A DNA stretch of 10,805 bases, from contig JAAHIA010000142.1 of NCBI GenBank assembly GCA_010671975.1, positions 1 through 10,805 on the forward strand. Direction: 5' to 3'. How positions within the stretch are numbered: the stretch's first letter is position 1; every line of letters begins with the position of its first letter. The notes under the pieces are model-generated. The model worked only from the letters and a program-made list of their open reading frames with translations, was not told where the DNA came from and did no database searches. The position numbers and the translations under genes were made by a program. The DNA is from Leptolyngbya sp. SIO4C1 (GTDB lineage: Bacteria > Cyanobacteriota > Cyanobacteriia > Phormidesmidales > Phormidesmidaceae). Of the stretch, positions 1 to 6,716 are shown in pieces.

Positions 1-1
1 C

Positions 2-316
2 GATAGCGCGATCGCAGCGGCCTGCGGCCAGTTAGCCAGCAATCGTTTTGTCATGACTGGTCGAGGCGGTGTTTCAGTCAATCCAGAGCTGCCGCTGCCG
101 AGTAGCTCGCTCTGGCACGATATACGTCCGATAGCGCTATCTGAGCCAGGTGCAAACTCAGCTGCCACGATCTCTCAGCCAGATGCGGTCTTTTCGCCCC
201 CAGCTATTGTCGAAGCTCAGGCGGCTGCTATTGATGCTCAAGGCAATGTTCAACTCTTTGTCGAGCAGCCTCAGTCAGTCAACCATCAGGCTAGCCTTTG
301 CTTAGGCGACAGCTGA
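2..316 (+). CDS. C-terminal fragment of a two-partner-secretion (filamentous haemagglutinin-like) exoprotein
   Basis: An open frame enters from the left edge and ends at TGA 314-316, so only about 104 C-terminal residues are visible. They carry a Cys followed by the block NRFVMTGRGG, then a Pro-rich stretch, SLWHDIRP, and a final IVEAQAAAIDAQGNVQLF segment. This order (Cys, SxF, GRGG, Pro-rich, tryptophan strand, 'EAQ..DAQGNV') is what I know from the C-terminal end of large cyanobacterial haemagglutinin/TpsA proteins. In such proteins an N-terminal TPS domain is exported through a TpsB outer-membrane pore and the body is a long beta-helix. The ATG at 53 is internal, because the conserved block begins before it. 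Neither the TPS domain nor a TpsB partner lies in the window, so the family call rests on the tail alone. The next gene faces this one across 82 bp with no clear terminator. Confidence 0.72.
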   Translation, partial: DSAIAAACGQLASNRFVMTGRGGVSVNPELPLPSSSLWHDIRPIALSEPGANSAATISQPDAVFSPPAIVEAQAAAIDAQGNVQLFVEQPQSVNHQASLCLGDS

Positions 317-398
317 GAGCATAGCACAAACTAGCGCACAGCCAGAACGACCTTCATAGCGCTTGGATGCCCTGGCAAAAGATTAAATATCAGTCTGA

Positions 399-941
399 TC
401 AGCGCCGCTGCAGCGTCAGCGCCGAGGTCCCAAACAGCAGCGTAGCGATACCGTTGACCAGCAGCCCAACCCCTACCAAAAGTCCTAAGATCCAAGGTGC
501 GTTGAAAGGCCACTGAGACCAAATCAAAATGCCCAAAATGATCATGAGAATGCCGCTGAGTAGGACCCAACCCCAGCGCGGTGCTGGCTTCAGCTGGAAG
601 GATAGAAAGACGCGAAATACGCCATCTATAAAGAAGAAAATACCCACAATCAGCGTCAGCGACACGGTGCCTGCCCAAGGGTTTGCTAGCAATAGAATAC
701 CGACCATAAGGTACAGCAAACTCAGCAGCAGTCGAAAAAATAAAGAGCTGCCGGCTCGGTAGTGCTGAAATGCCTCAATCGCCTGAAGAACGCTGCCGAC
801 AATGAACAGCCAGCCAAGAAACAGTTCGGCCGCGATAGCCGCAAACAGCGGGCTGGCGATCGCAATTATCCCCAGCAGAATCATCAGAATGCCTAAGACA
901 ATGGCCAGTCCTGATTGCCGGTTATACTGCTGACTTTCCAT
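399..941 (-). CDS. HdeD-like (DUF308) integral membrane protein
   Basis: This encodes 180 residues, almost entirely hydrophobic, with about six predicted membrane helices in pairs separated by short Gly/Pro or charged turns. It opens with a short polar N-terminus (MESQQYNRQ), then a helix containing LGILMILLGIIAI. Later parts repeat the style (LLYLMVGILLLANP, GILMIILGILIW). Repeated 'G-hydrophobic-GI' helices and this length match the HdeD/DUF308 family, linked to acid stress in Escherichia coli and of unknown function in most bacteria. I start it at 941 rather than the longer in-frame start at 1007. An AGGAGA Shine-Dalgarno (948-953) lies 6 nt before this ATG, and the extra 22 residues are polar and unlike the family. 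It follows the AI-2E-type permease gene by 103 bp on the same strand, so cotranscription is possible. Its substrate or role cannot be inferred. Confidence 0.85.
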   Translation of the reverse strand: MESQQYNRQSGLAIVLGILMILLGIIAIASPLFAAIAAELFLGWLFIVGSVLQAIEAFQHYRAGSSLFFRLLLSLLYLMVGILLLANPWAGTVSLTLIVGIFFFIDGVFRVFLSFQLKPAPRWGWVLLSGILMIILGILIWSQWPFNAPWILGLLVGVGLLVNGIATLLFGTSALTLQRR

Positions 942-1044
942 AAGCAGTCTCCTATGTCCAAGCTGCGTCTCTCCAGTTTGTCGAAGCGATCGATAGCCTG
1001 CCTCCATCTGAAGAGAGAATTAGCGACGCCTGCAAGCGCTGCGC

Positions 1045-2100
1045 TTAGCGGCTATCTGGCATATCCCCCAGCATGGTGGCAACGGGGCGCGTTAGCTGAA
1101 ATTCGCTCGTAAGAAGAATAATTGCTGCCGTCATCGGCACCCCAATAAACGCGCCGGGAATCCCCCACACCCAGCCCCAAAAGACGATGGAGAGCAGGGC
1201 AATAAAGGGAGATAGCTTGAGATACTTACCCTGCAGCTTGGGATCAACAAAGTTACCTAAAATCACCTGCATGACGCCTAGCCCCACCAGCACCGCAGCG
1301 GCCTTACTGGGTCCTTGAAACAGCAAAGCCGCGATCGCGGGCAGCAGCGCTGCAATAATCGAGCCGAGTGTAGGCACAAAATTTAACACAAAGGCAATCA
1401 GGCCCCAGACGACGGCCAGCTGAATGCTCAGCAGCCAGCACCACAGCAGCGTCAATAGCCCGGTCAGGGTGCTAGTAAACGTCATCACCAGAAAGTAGCG
1501 CCGCAGCTTTTGGCTCATGCTGGTAAACGCATCAATCAGGCGGTCGCCGGTGCGGGTCGAAAACGCGGCTCGCGTGCGATCGCGATAGTCATCCACTTCT
1601 AGCAGCAGCAGCGCCAGTAAGGAGAGAATCAGCACGAACAGGCTGAAGCTGCCTAGCAGAGATCTGAGCCCGCCAATCGCCTGGCTCAAAGCGCCCTGCC
1701 AAGCCTGCGTTCCATCCGTATTCACCGGTAGTCCCTGAGACTGTAGCCAGCCAGAAACACGCTGCCACAGCTGCTGTAGCTGCTCTGCGTACTGCGGTAG
1801 CTGAGTGCCGGCCTGCTCTACACCCAGCAGCAGCAGGCCAGCCAAGATTCCTAAGACAACCAGAATCACCAACAGCACAATTGTCAAGCTTAGCCAGCGC
1901 GGCAAGCTGCGATTGAGGCGATGGCGCAGCGGGTTAACCAAAATCGCAATGAGCACTGCAAAAGCCAGCGGCATGGCAACCGGACGAACTGCCTGCAGCG
2001 CTGCAACAACCAGGATGGTGGCAATCACTGCGAGCAATATCCCTATGGCCGATCGGGTGCTCCCCCCTGGCTGCCCGCTGCTAGATGGTTCAGATGCCAT
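1045..2100 (-). CDS. AI-2E/PerM family (UPF0118) membrane transporter
   Basis: This is a 351-residue polytopic membrane protein, the usual length for the AI-2E transporter/PerM family. After a Ser/Gly-rich cytoplasmic start (residues 1-15) come two to three helices, a polar helical stretch rich in Gln (about 95-120), and then about five more helices. The C-terminal signature is clear: FVDPKLQGKYLKLSPFIALL followed by a WGWVWGIPGAFIGVPM block, as in family members. Relatives include TqsA, proposed to export autoinducer-2, and Na+/H+ antiporter-like members. Substrate cannot be assigned from sequence, and cyanobacterial members are mostly uncharacterised. The ATG is preceded by a purine-rich AAGAGAGAG. 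The gene diverges from asnB across a 181-bp intergenic region and is followed by the HdeD-like gene. Confidence 0.9.
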   Translation of the reverse strand: MASEPSSSGQPGGSTRSAIGILLAVIATILVVAALQAVRPVAMPLAFAVLIAILVNPLRHRLNRSLPRWLSLTIVLLVILVVLGILAGLLLLGVEQAGTQLPQYAEQLQQLWQRVSGWLQSQGLPVNTDGTQAWQGALSQAIGGLRSLLGSFSLFVLILSLLALLLLEVDDYRDRTRAAFSTRTGDRLIDAFTSMSQKLRRYFLVMTFTSTLTGLLTLLWCWLLSIQLAVVWGLIAFVLNFVPTLGSIIAALLPAIAALLFQGPSKAAAVLVGLGVMQVILGNFVDPKLQGKYLKLSPFIALLSIVFWGWVWGIPGAFIGVPMTAAIILLTSEFQLTRPVATMLGDMPDSR

Positions 2101-2112
2101 AAACTCTCTCTT

Positions 2113-2142
2113 AAGCTAACGACTGATAAGCTAACGACTGAT
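2113..2142. repeat. Perfect 15-bp tandem duplication
   Basis: The unit AAGCTAACGACTGAT occurs twice head-to-tail with no mismatch, 2113-2127 and 2128-2142. It lies just upstream of the AI-2E permease gene, probably within its leader or promoter zone. No mismatch between the copies suggests a recent duplication or selection to keep both, for example as a protein-binding site. Confidence 0.9.
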
Positions 2143-2160
2143 GTGCTTTCATCTGCACAT
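2141..2160. promoter_or_regulatory. Inverted repeat ATGTGC-N8-GCACAT, candidate operator or hairpin
   Basis: Perfect 6-bp arms at 2141-2146 and 2155-2160 are separated by 8 bp, giving a 20-bp dyad of regulator-site size. It sits between the divergent AI-2E permease and asnB genes. No T-run follows in either direction close enough to make a convincing terminator. A regulator cannot be named. Confidence 0.4.
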
Positions 2161-2184
2161 TTTACCGAGGGGACTCGCTGCGAC

Positions 2185-2202
2185 GGGTCACTCGTTTGAC
2201 CC
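2185..2202. promoter_or_regulatory. Inverted repeat GGGTCA-N6-TGACCC, candidate operator
   Basis: Perfect 6-bp arms at 2185-2190 and 2197-2202 are separated by CTCGTT. The dyad lies 22 bp upstream of the -35 candidate of asnB, a position compatible with an activator or repressor site serving one or both divergent genes. It does not match the NtcA consensus GTA-N8-TAC, and I saw no NtcA site elsewhere in this intergenic region. Confidence 0.42.
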
Positions 2203-2223
2203 ATAAGAAACTCCATAGAGGGC

Positions 2224-2251
2224 TTGACTAAAGGCCACCTGTCGCTACGAT
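2224..2251 (+). promoter_or_regulatory. Sigma70-type promoter candidate for asnB
   Basis: TTGACT at 2224-2229 (five of six matches to the -35 consensus) is followed after 16 bp by TACGAT at 2246-2251 (four of six matches to the -10 consensus). This predicts a start site near 2258 and a leader of about 25 nt containing the AGGGGA ribosome-binding site at 2272-2277, which is 4 nt from the asnB ATG. Confidence 0.5.
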
Positions 2252-2281
2252 CACCTCTATGTAGCTAAAACAGGGGATTCT

Positions 2282-4306
2282 ATGTGCGGTATTGCAGGCA
2301 TCATGCACCATGAGGCGGCTCGACCGATTGATCCAGACCAGCTGGTGGCGATGGCTGCGATTCAGTATCACCGAGGCCCGGATGGCTTTGGCTGGCAGAC
2401 GCTGCCCGATCACGGGGTGGGCTTTGCGCACGCGCGGTTGGCGATTATCGATCTCAACCCAGAGCGCGGCTGTCAGCCCTTTCGCTCAGAGGATGGACGC
2501 TACCTAATTGCCCACAACGGCGAATTTTATGACTACAAGCGGCTGCGAGCCGATCTCACGTCGCGCGGCTATCAGTTTGCGACTAAAAGCGACACCGAAC
2601 TGGTGCTGCACCTAACGGAGCGCCTAGAGTTAGAAGCGGCGCTGCCGCACCTGCGCGGAGAGTTTGCCTTTGCGCTATATGAGCGCGATACGGAGCGGCT
2701 CACGCTGGTGCGCGATCGCTTTGGCGTAAAGCCGCTGTACTGGACGATGACGTCGGTTGGGCTGGTGTTTGGCTCTGAAATCAAGGTGCTGATGGCGCAT
2801 CCAGCGGTGAAGCGAGCCTTTTCGGCAGCAGGACTCTACCATCAGCTGATGCAGACGATGGTGCCAGGCACCACCTGCTTTGAAGGCATCTATGCGGTGC
2901 AGCCGGGGCAAAAGGTGGTCTGCCAGCGGCGCGATGGACGGCTGCAGGTGCACACAGAGACCTATTGGGATCTGAACTTTCCCCAGCAGGGCGAGCGCGA
3001 CTTGCTCAGCGACGAAGCCTATATTGAAGCGCTGCGATCGCACTTCGTTGAAGCGATTCAGCTGCGGTTAGAAGCAGACGTGCCGGTGGCCTGCTACCTC
3101 TCTGGCGGCATTGACTCCTGCTCGATTTTGGGCGTTGCGGCGGCCTGTCAGCAGTCACCGGTCAAGGCGTTCACCATTGGCTTTGATGATAGCGACTATG
3201 ATGAAACCGCGATCGCGCGCGAGATGGCCGAAGCGGTGGGTGCCGATCAAGATATTCTCACAGTGCGCGGCCGCGATCTCTACGATCACTTTGCTCGCAC
3301 GCTCTGGCATACCGAGCGCAGCATCTACAACACGTTTACGGTAGCCAAGCTGCTGATGAGCGAGCATGTGCATCGAGCGGGCTATAAAGTTGTTGTTACT
3401 GGCGAAGGCTCAGACGAACTCTTTGCCGGCTACCCGCAGCTGCGCCTAGATATGATTTTGCATGGCATGGAGAGCGCTTCGCCGGCTGAGCGGGCCGAGC
3501 TAGAAACCTGGCTGCAGGAGAGCAACCGCCTGTTCAAAGGTAACCTGCTAGCGCAGGATCGCCTCAACGACTCGGCCTTAACTGAGCGGATTGGCTTTAC
3601 GCCGAGCTGTTTGCAGTCTTGGCTATCGTCGGCACTGCAGGTGCTGCCGCTGCTGCACTCAGACTATCGCCAGCAGCTGCAAGACTATTCACCCGGAGCG
3701 GCCATTGCTGCAACCTTAGACCCGCAGCAGCTAGCCGGCCGTCATCCGCTCGACAAAGCGCAGTACGTCTGGGTCAAAACCCAGTTTGAGTCGCAGGTGC
3801 TAGGCTGGGCCGGCGATCGGGTTGACATGGCAAATTCGATGGAAGCGCGACCGGCCTTTTTAGATCATCCGCTAGTAGAATTTGCGGTGACGATTCCGCC
3901 ACGGCTGAGGTTTCGCGATCGCAAAGATAAGTATATTCTGCGAGAAACCATGCGGGCGCTGCTGCCAGACACCCTGTACAAACGACAAAAGTTTGCCTTC
4001 ATGGCCCCGCCGGCGCACACCGACCCAGCTAAGCAGCAGGCCATGCTCGAGCTGGCGCAGCAGCATCTTTCCCCAGCGGCGATCGCCACTGAAGGCCTGC
4101 TTGATACAGCAGCCGTCTCAGCCCTATTTGAGCGCTATCATCAGCCAGACCTGCCGGTGGCAGCGCAGGTGCAGCTCGATGCCATGATCAACCATCTGCT
4201 CAGCGTTCAGATTCTGCACGAGCACTTTATTGCTGCCGATCTGCCTCAGGCAGCGCGGGCGCGATCGCAGCAGCTAGGGTGGCAGGCCAACGCAGCTTTG
4301 CAATAG
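2282..4306 (+). CDS. asnB: Asparagine synthetase, glutamine-hydrolysing (long form)
   Basis: The enzyme makes asparagine from aspartate, glutamine and ATP in the cytoplasm. Its N-terminal class II glutaminase domain begins MCGIAGI, so Cys2 becomes the N-terminal nucleophile after Met removal. R52 (in HARLAIID), N79 (in HNGEFYDY) and D104 (in KSDTE) fit the glutamine-binding set. The synthetase domain has the PP-loop SGGIDS at 274-279, GEGSDELF at 374-381, and a late VDMANSMEARPAFLDHP block that organises the active site. At 674 residues it is clearly longer than Escherichia coli AsnB (about 554) and closer to the longer Bacillus-type enzymes. The extra length includes a helical, Leu/Gln-rich region around 400-500 and the C-terminal tail. 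All catalytic motifs are intact, so activity is likely. The start is fixed by the obligatory Met-Cys and an AGGGGA site 4 nt upstream. Some long-form relatives amidate other substrates in surface-glycan or peptide clusters, and these neighbours do not settle that. Confidence 0.93.
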   Translation: MCGIAGIMHHEAARPIDPDQLVAMAAIQYHRGPDGFGWQTLPDHGVGFAHARLAIIDLNPERGCQPFRSEDGRYLIAHNGEFYDYKRLRADLTSRGYQFATKSDTELVLHLTERLELEAALPHLRGEFAFALYERDTERLTLVRDRFGVKPLYWTMTSVGLVFGSEIKVLMAHPAVKRAFSAAGLYHQLMQTMVPGTTCFEGIYAVQPGQKVVCQRRDGRLQVHTETYWDLNFPQQGERDLLSDEAYIEALRSHFVEAIQLRLEADVPVACYLSGGIDSCSILGVAAACQQSPVKAFTIGFDDSDYDETAIAREMAEAVGADQDILTVRGRDLYDHFARTLWHTERSIYNTFTVAKLLMSEHVHRAGYKVVVTGEGSDELFAGYPQLRLDMILHGMESASPAERAELETWLQESNRLFKGNLLAQDRLNDSALTERIGFTPSCLQSWLSSALQVLPLLHSDYRQQLQDYSPGAAIAATLDPQQLAGRHPLDKAQYVWVKTQFESQVLGWAGDRVDMANSMEARPAFLDHPLVEFAVTIPPRLRFRDRKDKYILRETMRALLPDTLYKRQKFAFMAPPAHTDPAKQQAMLELAQQHLSPAAIATEGLLDTAAVSALFERYHQPDLPVAAQVQLDAMINHLLSVQILHEHFIAADLPQAARARSQQLGWQANAALQ

Positions 4307-4331
4307 TCTACAACTTTGCAATAGTTTACAA
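4296..4331. repeat. 18-bp tandem duplication spanning the asnB stop codon
   Basis: Two head-to-tail 18-bp units, 4296-4313 and 4314-4331, differ only at C4308/T4326. The first copy holds the last two sense codons before the asnB stop and the TAG itself (4304-4306). The second repeats the same end and another TAG in the same frame (4322-4324). The duplication therefore leaves the protein unchanged but adds a backup in-frame stop 18 nt downstream. Confidence 0.9.
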
Positions 4332-4372
4332 CTGTTGAGTAAGGAATATTACGGGTTAAAGGAGCCTCGTGG

Positions 4373-4399
4373 TTTACACTGACTACTAAATTTTATAGT
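4373..4399 (+). promoter_or_regulatory. Weak promoter candidate upstream of the PepSY-TM gene
   Basis: TTTACA at 4373-4378 and TATAGT at 4394-4399 resemble -35 and -10 boxes, but the 15-bp spacer is shorter than ideal. An alternative pair further up is TTTACA 4325-4330 with TATTAC 4347-4352, which has a 16-bp spacer and partly overlaps the 18-bp duplication. Either could serve the PepSY-TM gene, or that gene may be read through from asnB. No terminator hairpin is visible between the two genes. Confidence 0.28.
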
Positions 4400-4421
4400 T
4401 GTCATAGTTGGAGAAACAGTT

Positions 4422-5621
4422 TTGCCTCCCAGTCCAGTTACTACAACTCCTGATACTCAGCGCTTAGAAAAACGCCCATCCAAACAGCGGATCTTCAAAA
4501 AGCTGCCGCGCTGGAATCGCCAGACCCACCGCTGGATTGCAATCATCATCTCGATTCCGATGGTTTTTGTCATTCTTACCGGTATCTTTTTGCAGGTTAG
4601 GAAGCCAGTTGATTGGATTCAGCCGCCTACCGCTAAAGGTTCTCAACAGTATGAGCCGACGGTTGCGCTAGAACAAGTTTTAAACAATGTCAAAGCGGTT
4701 CCAGACATGCAGGTCGATAACTGGTCAGATATCAAGCTGATGGACCTGCGTCCCAAAAAAGGCATCATTAAAGTTCGCAACTATGGTGAGCTAGAAACGC
4801 AGGTCGACGCTACGACCGGCGAAGTGCTGCAGACGGCGCAGCGCCGCAACGATTTTGTGGTGCGCATGCATGACTTTTCTGCTTGGGGAGCGCGGCTGTG
4901 GTTTGGGCTACCCGTCAAGCTCGGCTTCTTAGCCATGCTGCTCACCGGTATCTATCTCAACATCAAGATGATGCCAGCTCGGCTCAAACAGCTGCCTTTT
5001 TGGAAAAAATCACAGCGCCCAGCGCGCCCGGCTGCGCAAACAGCATCGCTGGCTGCACCAGCGGCCGAGTCCGGGGGGCAAACTACAACCCAAACGCTGC
5101 CCAAAACGGCCTCAGCCACAAAGGTAAAAGACGGACGTCCTCAGCGACTGCGCCTTAAATCTTGGCTGCTTAAGTATCACTATTGGCTAGGCTGGATTGT
5201 GATTATTCCCTGGGCGTTTGTGATTACTAGCGGACTGCTGCTGCAGGTGCGCTACGAAGTTCCTTGGGTGATGCCGGTTCAGCAGCAGGGACAAGGAACC
5301 GTGCCGCAGATAGAATATCCGCAAATCTTAGAAACCGCTCGTCAGGTACCGGACTACGGCGTTCAGGCGTGGAAAGATGTTTGGCGCGTCTATGTGTATC
5401 CTAACAAAGGCATTACCACTATCCGAGCAAAAAACCGCGAGGAAATGCAGATTGATTCAGCTACGGGAGAGGTCCTACAGATTGCGACTCGCCGTACCGA
5501 CTGGCTAGAAGATATCCATGAGGGTAAATGGATGGGCCTTAATCTGTGGCTGTTCTTACCCGTGCATATTCTGTCTTTGTTTCTGTGGTTGACCGGCACC
5601 ATAGTTGCCTACAATCGCTGA
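4422..5621 (+). CDS. Double PepSY-TM (PepSY-associated transmembrane) protein
   Basis: This 399-residue membrane protein is made of two similar units about 216 residues apart. Unit 1 has THRW (H36), a helix about 38-58, an extracytoplasmic PepSY-like segment with DATTGEVLQ at 129-137, MHDFSAW (H150) and a helix about 160-182. Unit 2 mirrors it: YHYW (H253), a helix about 255-277, DSATGEVLQ at 345-353, IHEGKW (H366) and a final helix. An Ala/Pro/Thr-rich linker (about 196-240) joins them. PepSY-TM proteins are often associated with iron/siderophore reduction or heme-linked membrane electron transfer. The conserved His positions at the membrane faces could bind heme, but that is inference. Translation starts at TTG 4422, supported by GGAG (4410-4413) 8 nt upstream and no better start. 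A hairpin follows the stop. No TonB receptor or siderophore gene is adjacent. Confidence 0.82.
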   Translation: MPPSPVTTTPDTQRLEKRPSKQRIFKKLPRWNRQTHRWIAIIISIPMVFVILTGIFLQVRKPVDWIQPPTAKGSQQYEPTVALEQVLNNVKAVPDMQVDNWSDIKLMDLRPKKGIIKVRNYGELETQVDATTGEVLQTAQRRNDFVVRMHDFSAWGARLWFGLPVKLGFLAMLLTGIYLNIKMMPARLKQLPFWKKSQRPARPAAQTASLAAPAAESGGQTTTQTLPKTASATKVKDGRPQRLRLKSWLLKYHYWLGWIVIIPWAFVITSGLLLQVRYEVPWVMPVQQQGQGTVPQIEYPQILETARQVPDYGVQAWKDVWRVYVYPNKGITTIRAKNREEMQIDSATGEVLQIATRRTDWLEDIHEGKWMGLNLWLFLPVHILSLFLWLTGTIVAYNR

Positions 5622-5636
5622 TTGCGCAACCGCTGT

Positions 5637-5672
5637 AAAGCTAGCCTGTCATGATGAGTTCAGGCTAGCTTT
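5637..5672 (+). terminator. Strong stem-loop, probable transcription terminator of the PepSY-TM gene
   Basis: AAAGCTAGCCTG (5637-5648) pairs perfectly with CAGGCTAGCTTT (5661-5672) around a 12-nt loop. The stem starts 16 bp after the PepSY-TM stop codon. There is no long T-run after it, only the TTT inside the stem, which is common for cyanobacterial terminators. The dyad is symmetrical and could act on either strand, or stabilise the upstream mRNA. Confidence 0.7.
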
Positions 5673-5699
5673 GCGACAAATCTTCTATCTTTCTATACC
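5671..5699 (+). promoter_or_regulatory. Promoter candidate for the binding-protein/kinase pair
   Basis: TTGCGA at 5671-5676 and TATACC at 5694-5699 are spaced 17 bp apart, giving a plausible sigma70-type promoter with a leader of roughly 95 nt before the ATG at 5802. The -35 begins on the last two bases of the preceding hairpin. No repeated cyanobacterial PHO-box pattern (TTAA-type octamers) was seen between here and the start codon. The rest of the leader, 5700-5790, holds nothing else I recognise. Confidence 0.4.
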
Positions 5700-5801
5700 A
5701 GAGAACGACAGCTGGGAAAACTATACCCGAATCCCTAGATCTGGCAGGCGGCAGCTTTTGGAGGCTATCGCTGAGACCCGCTGTTAGTTTGGAGTATAGA
5801 C

Positions 5802-6677
5802 ATGAGACATTGCACCTGGGGCATATTGCTCAGTGGACTGGCGCTGCTACCGATTGGCTGTGGTTCAGCGCCGACTGCGGCTCAAGGGGGGGATACATCA
5901 GAGGCTGCTTCAGTGCCTCAGACCCAGCAAACCATTGCTATCATTGGTGCCAGTACGCCCTATCCAGCGCTTAAGCTGCTGGCCTCGACCTACGAGGCCG
6001 AAGCGCCAGAGACTCAGATTACGTTTTTAGAATCAAGCCAGTCGGGCGGCGGCATTGCCGGTGTTAAAGCAGGTCTAGTCGAGATTGGCACCGTCACCCG
6101 CGCTCCAAAGCCAGAAGAAGCAGACGACAGCTTAGTTTATCGTCAAATCGCTAAAGATGCGCTGCTCGTTGCAACGCACCCTAGCGTTGAGGGCATTGAC
6201 AATCTAACCACTGAGGAGCTGCAGGCTGTCTATAGTGGTGAAGTTACCAATTGGCAAGCCTTAGGTGGCCCCGATGCTGAGATTGTGGTGCTCGATCGAG
6301 CAGAAGATACCTCAGCCAAACGGCTGCTGCGCAAGCATTACCTGGGCCCAGATCTGAAAAATGCGGCTAACTCTATCATGCTGCGGCGCGAATCAGACGT
6401 GATTGAGGCCATTCAAAATACGCCCTACAGCATTGGCACGCTCTCTCTCGCCAAAACCAAGGCTAGCAATCTGTCCGTCAATTGGCTCAGCCTGGATGGC
6501 GTCACACCAACCCCAGACAACTTAGACTCGGATAGCTACGTCATGCAGCGCGCGCTCGGCATCGTTTGGTACGGTACGCCCTCTGAAGCCACGCAAGACT
6601 TTATTGACTTTATTTTCAGTTCGGTCGGGGCCGACATTCTTTCTCAAGCAGGCTTTACGCCCACAGTCGCTGAGTAA
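5802..6677 (+). CDS. PstS-like periplasmic substrate-binding lipoprotein (PBP-like family)
   Basis: This is a 291-residue extracytoplasmic binding protein. The N-terminus is a short signal peptide ending LLPIGC, with C20 as the probable lipidated cysteine; Pro at -3 of the lipobox is unusual. After a Gln/Ser/Thr-rich spacer, the mature domain shows the order of phosphate-binding PBP-like proteins: IGASTPYP (about 49-56), the glycine-rich SSQSGGG with AGLVEIGTVTR, then YSGEVTNWQALGGPDAEIVV and DRAEDTSAKRLL. The last motif corresponds to the SGTR-type ligand loop of PstS but lacks its Gly-Thr-Arg, so anion specificity may differ. No pstC, pstA or pstB gene accompanies it. Instead a sensor kinase gene follows in the same frame, which suggests a role in sensing rather than uptake. 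ATG 5802 is preceded by GGAG at 5791-5794. Ligand identity (phosphate or another oxyanion) is not established. Confidence 0.82.
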   Translation: MRHCTWGILLSGLALLPIGCGSAPTAAQGGDTSEAASVPQTQQTIAIIGASTPYPALKLLASTYEAEAPETQITFLESSQSGGGIAGVKAGLVEIGTVTRAPKPEEADDSLVYRQIAKDALLVATHPSVEGIDNLTTEELQAVYSGEVTNWQALGGPDAEIVVLDRAEDTSAKRLLRKHYLGPDLKNAANSIMLRRESDVIEAIQNTPYSIGTLSLAKTKASNLSVNWLSLDGVTPTPDNLDSDSYVMQRALGIVWYGTPSEATQDFIDFIFSSVGADILSQAGFTPTVAE

Positions 6678-6716
6678 GCTGATGCATTTGGCCGGTTATT
6701 GTTCTTGTTCAATATC

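Noticed and set aside
53..316. ATG at 53 as the start of a complete 87-residue gene
   Set aside because: The frame is open to the left edge, and the conserved Cys and NRFV residues lie before this ATG, so the gene is a truncated larger protein.
331..678. 115-residue minus-strand ORF overlapping the HdeD-like gene
   Set aside because: It is another frame of the same strand as the HdeD-like gene, with a mixed Arg/Ala-rich composition and no plausible start signal.
942..1007. Longer N-terminus for the HdeD-like protein starting at 1007
   Set aside because: The added 22 residues are polar and unlike the family, while ATG 941 has an AGGAGA site at good spacing.
1034..1046. AAGCGC-T-GCGCTT dyad at the permease stop codon as a terminator
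   Set aside because: The central loop would be one base. Allowing a real loop leaves only four base pairs, and no T-run follows.
2101..2281. NtcA site upstream of asnB
   Set aside because: The only GTA in the spacer is not followed by TAC after 8 bp.
5605..5787. 60-residue ORF between the PepSY-TM gene and the lipoprotein gene
   Set aside because: It starts inside the PepSY-TM gene, runs through the hairpin and promoter candidate, has no ribosome-binding site and resembles no protein family.
5700..5801. PHO box upstream of the PstS-like gene
   Set aside because: I looked for spaced TTAA-type octamers and found none, so phosphate-regulon control is not supported by sequence.
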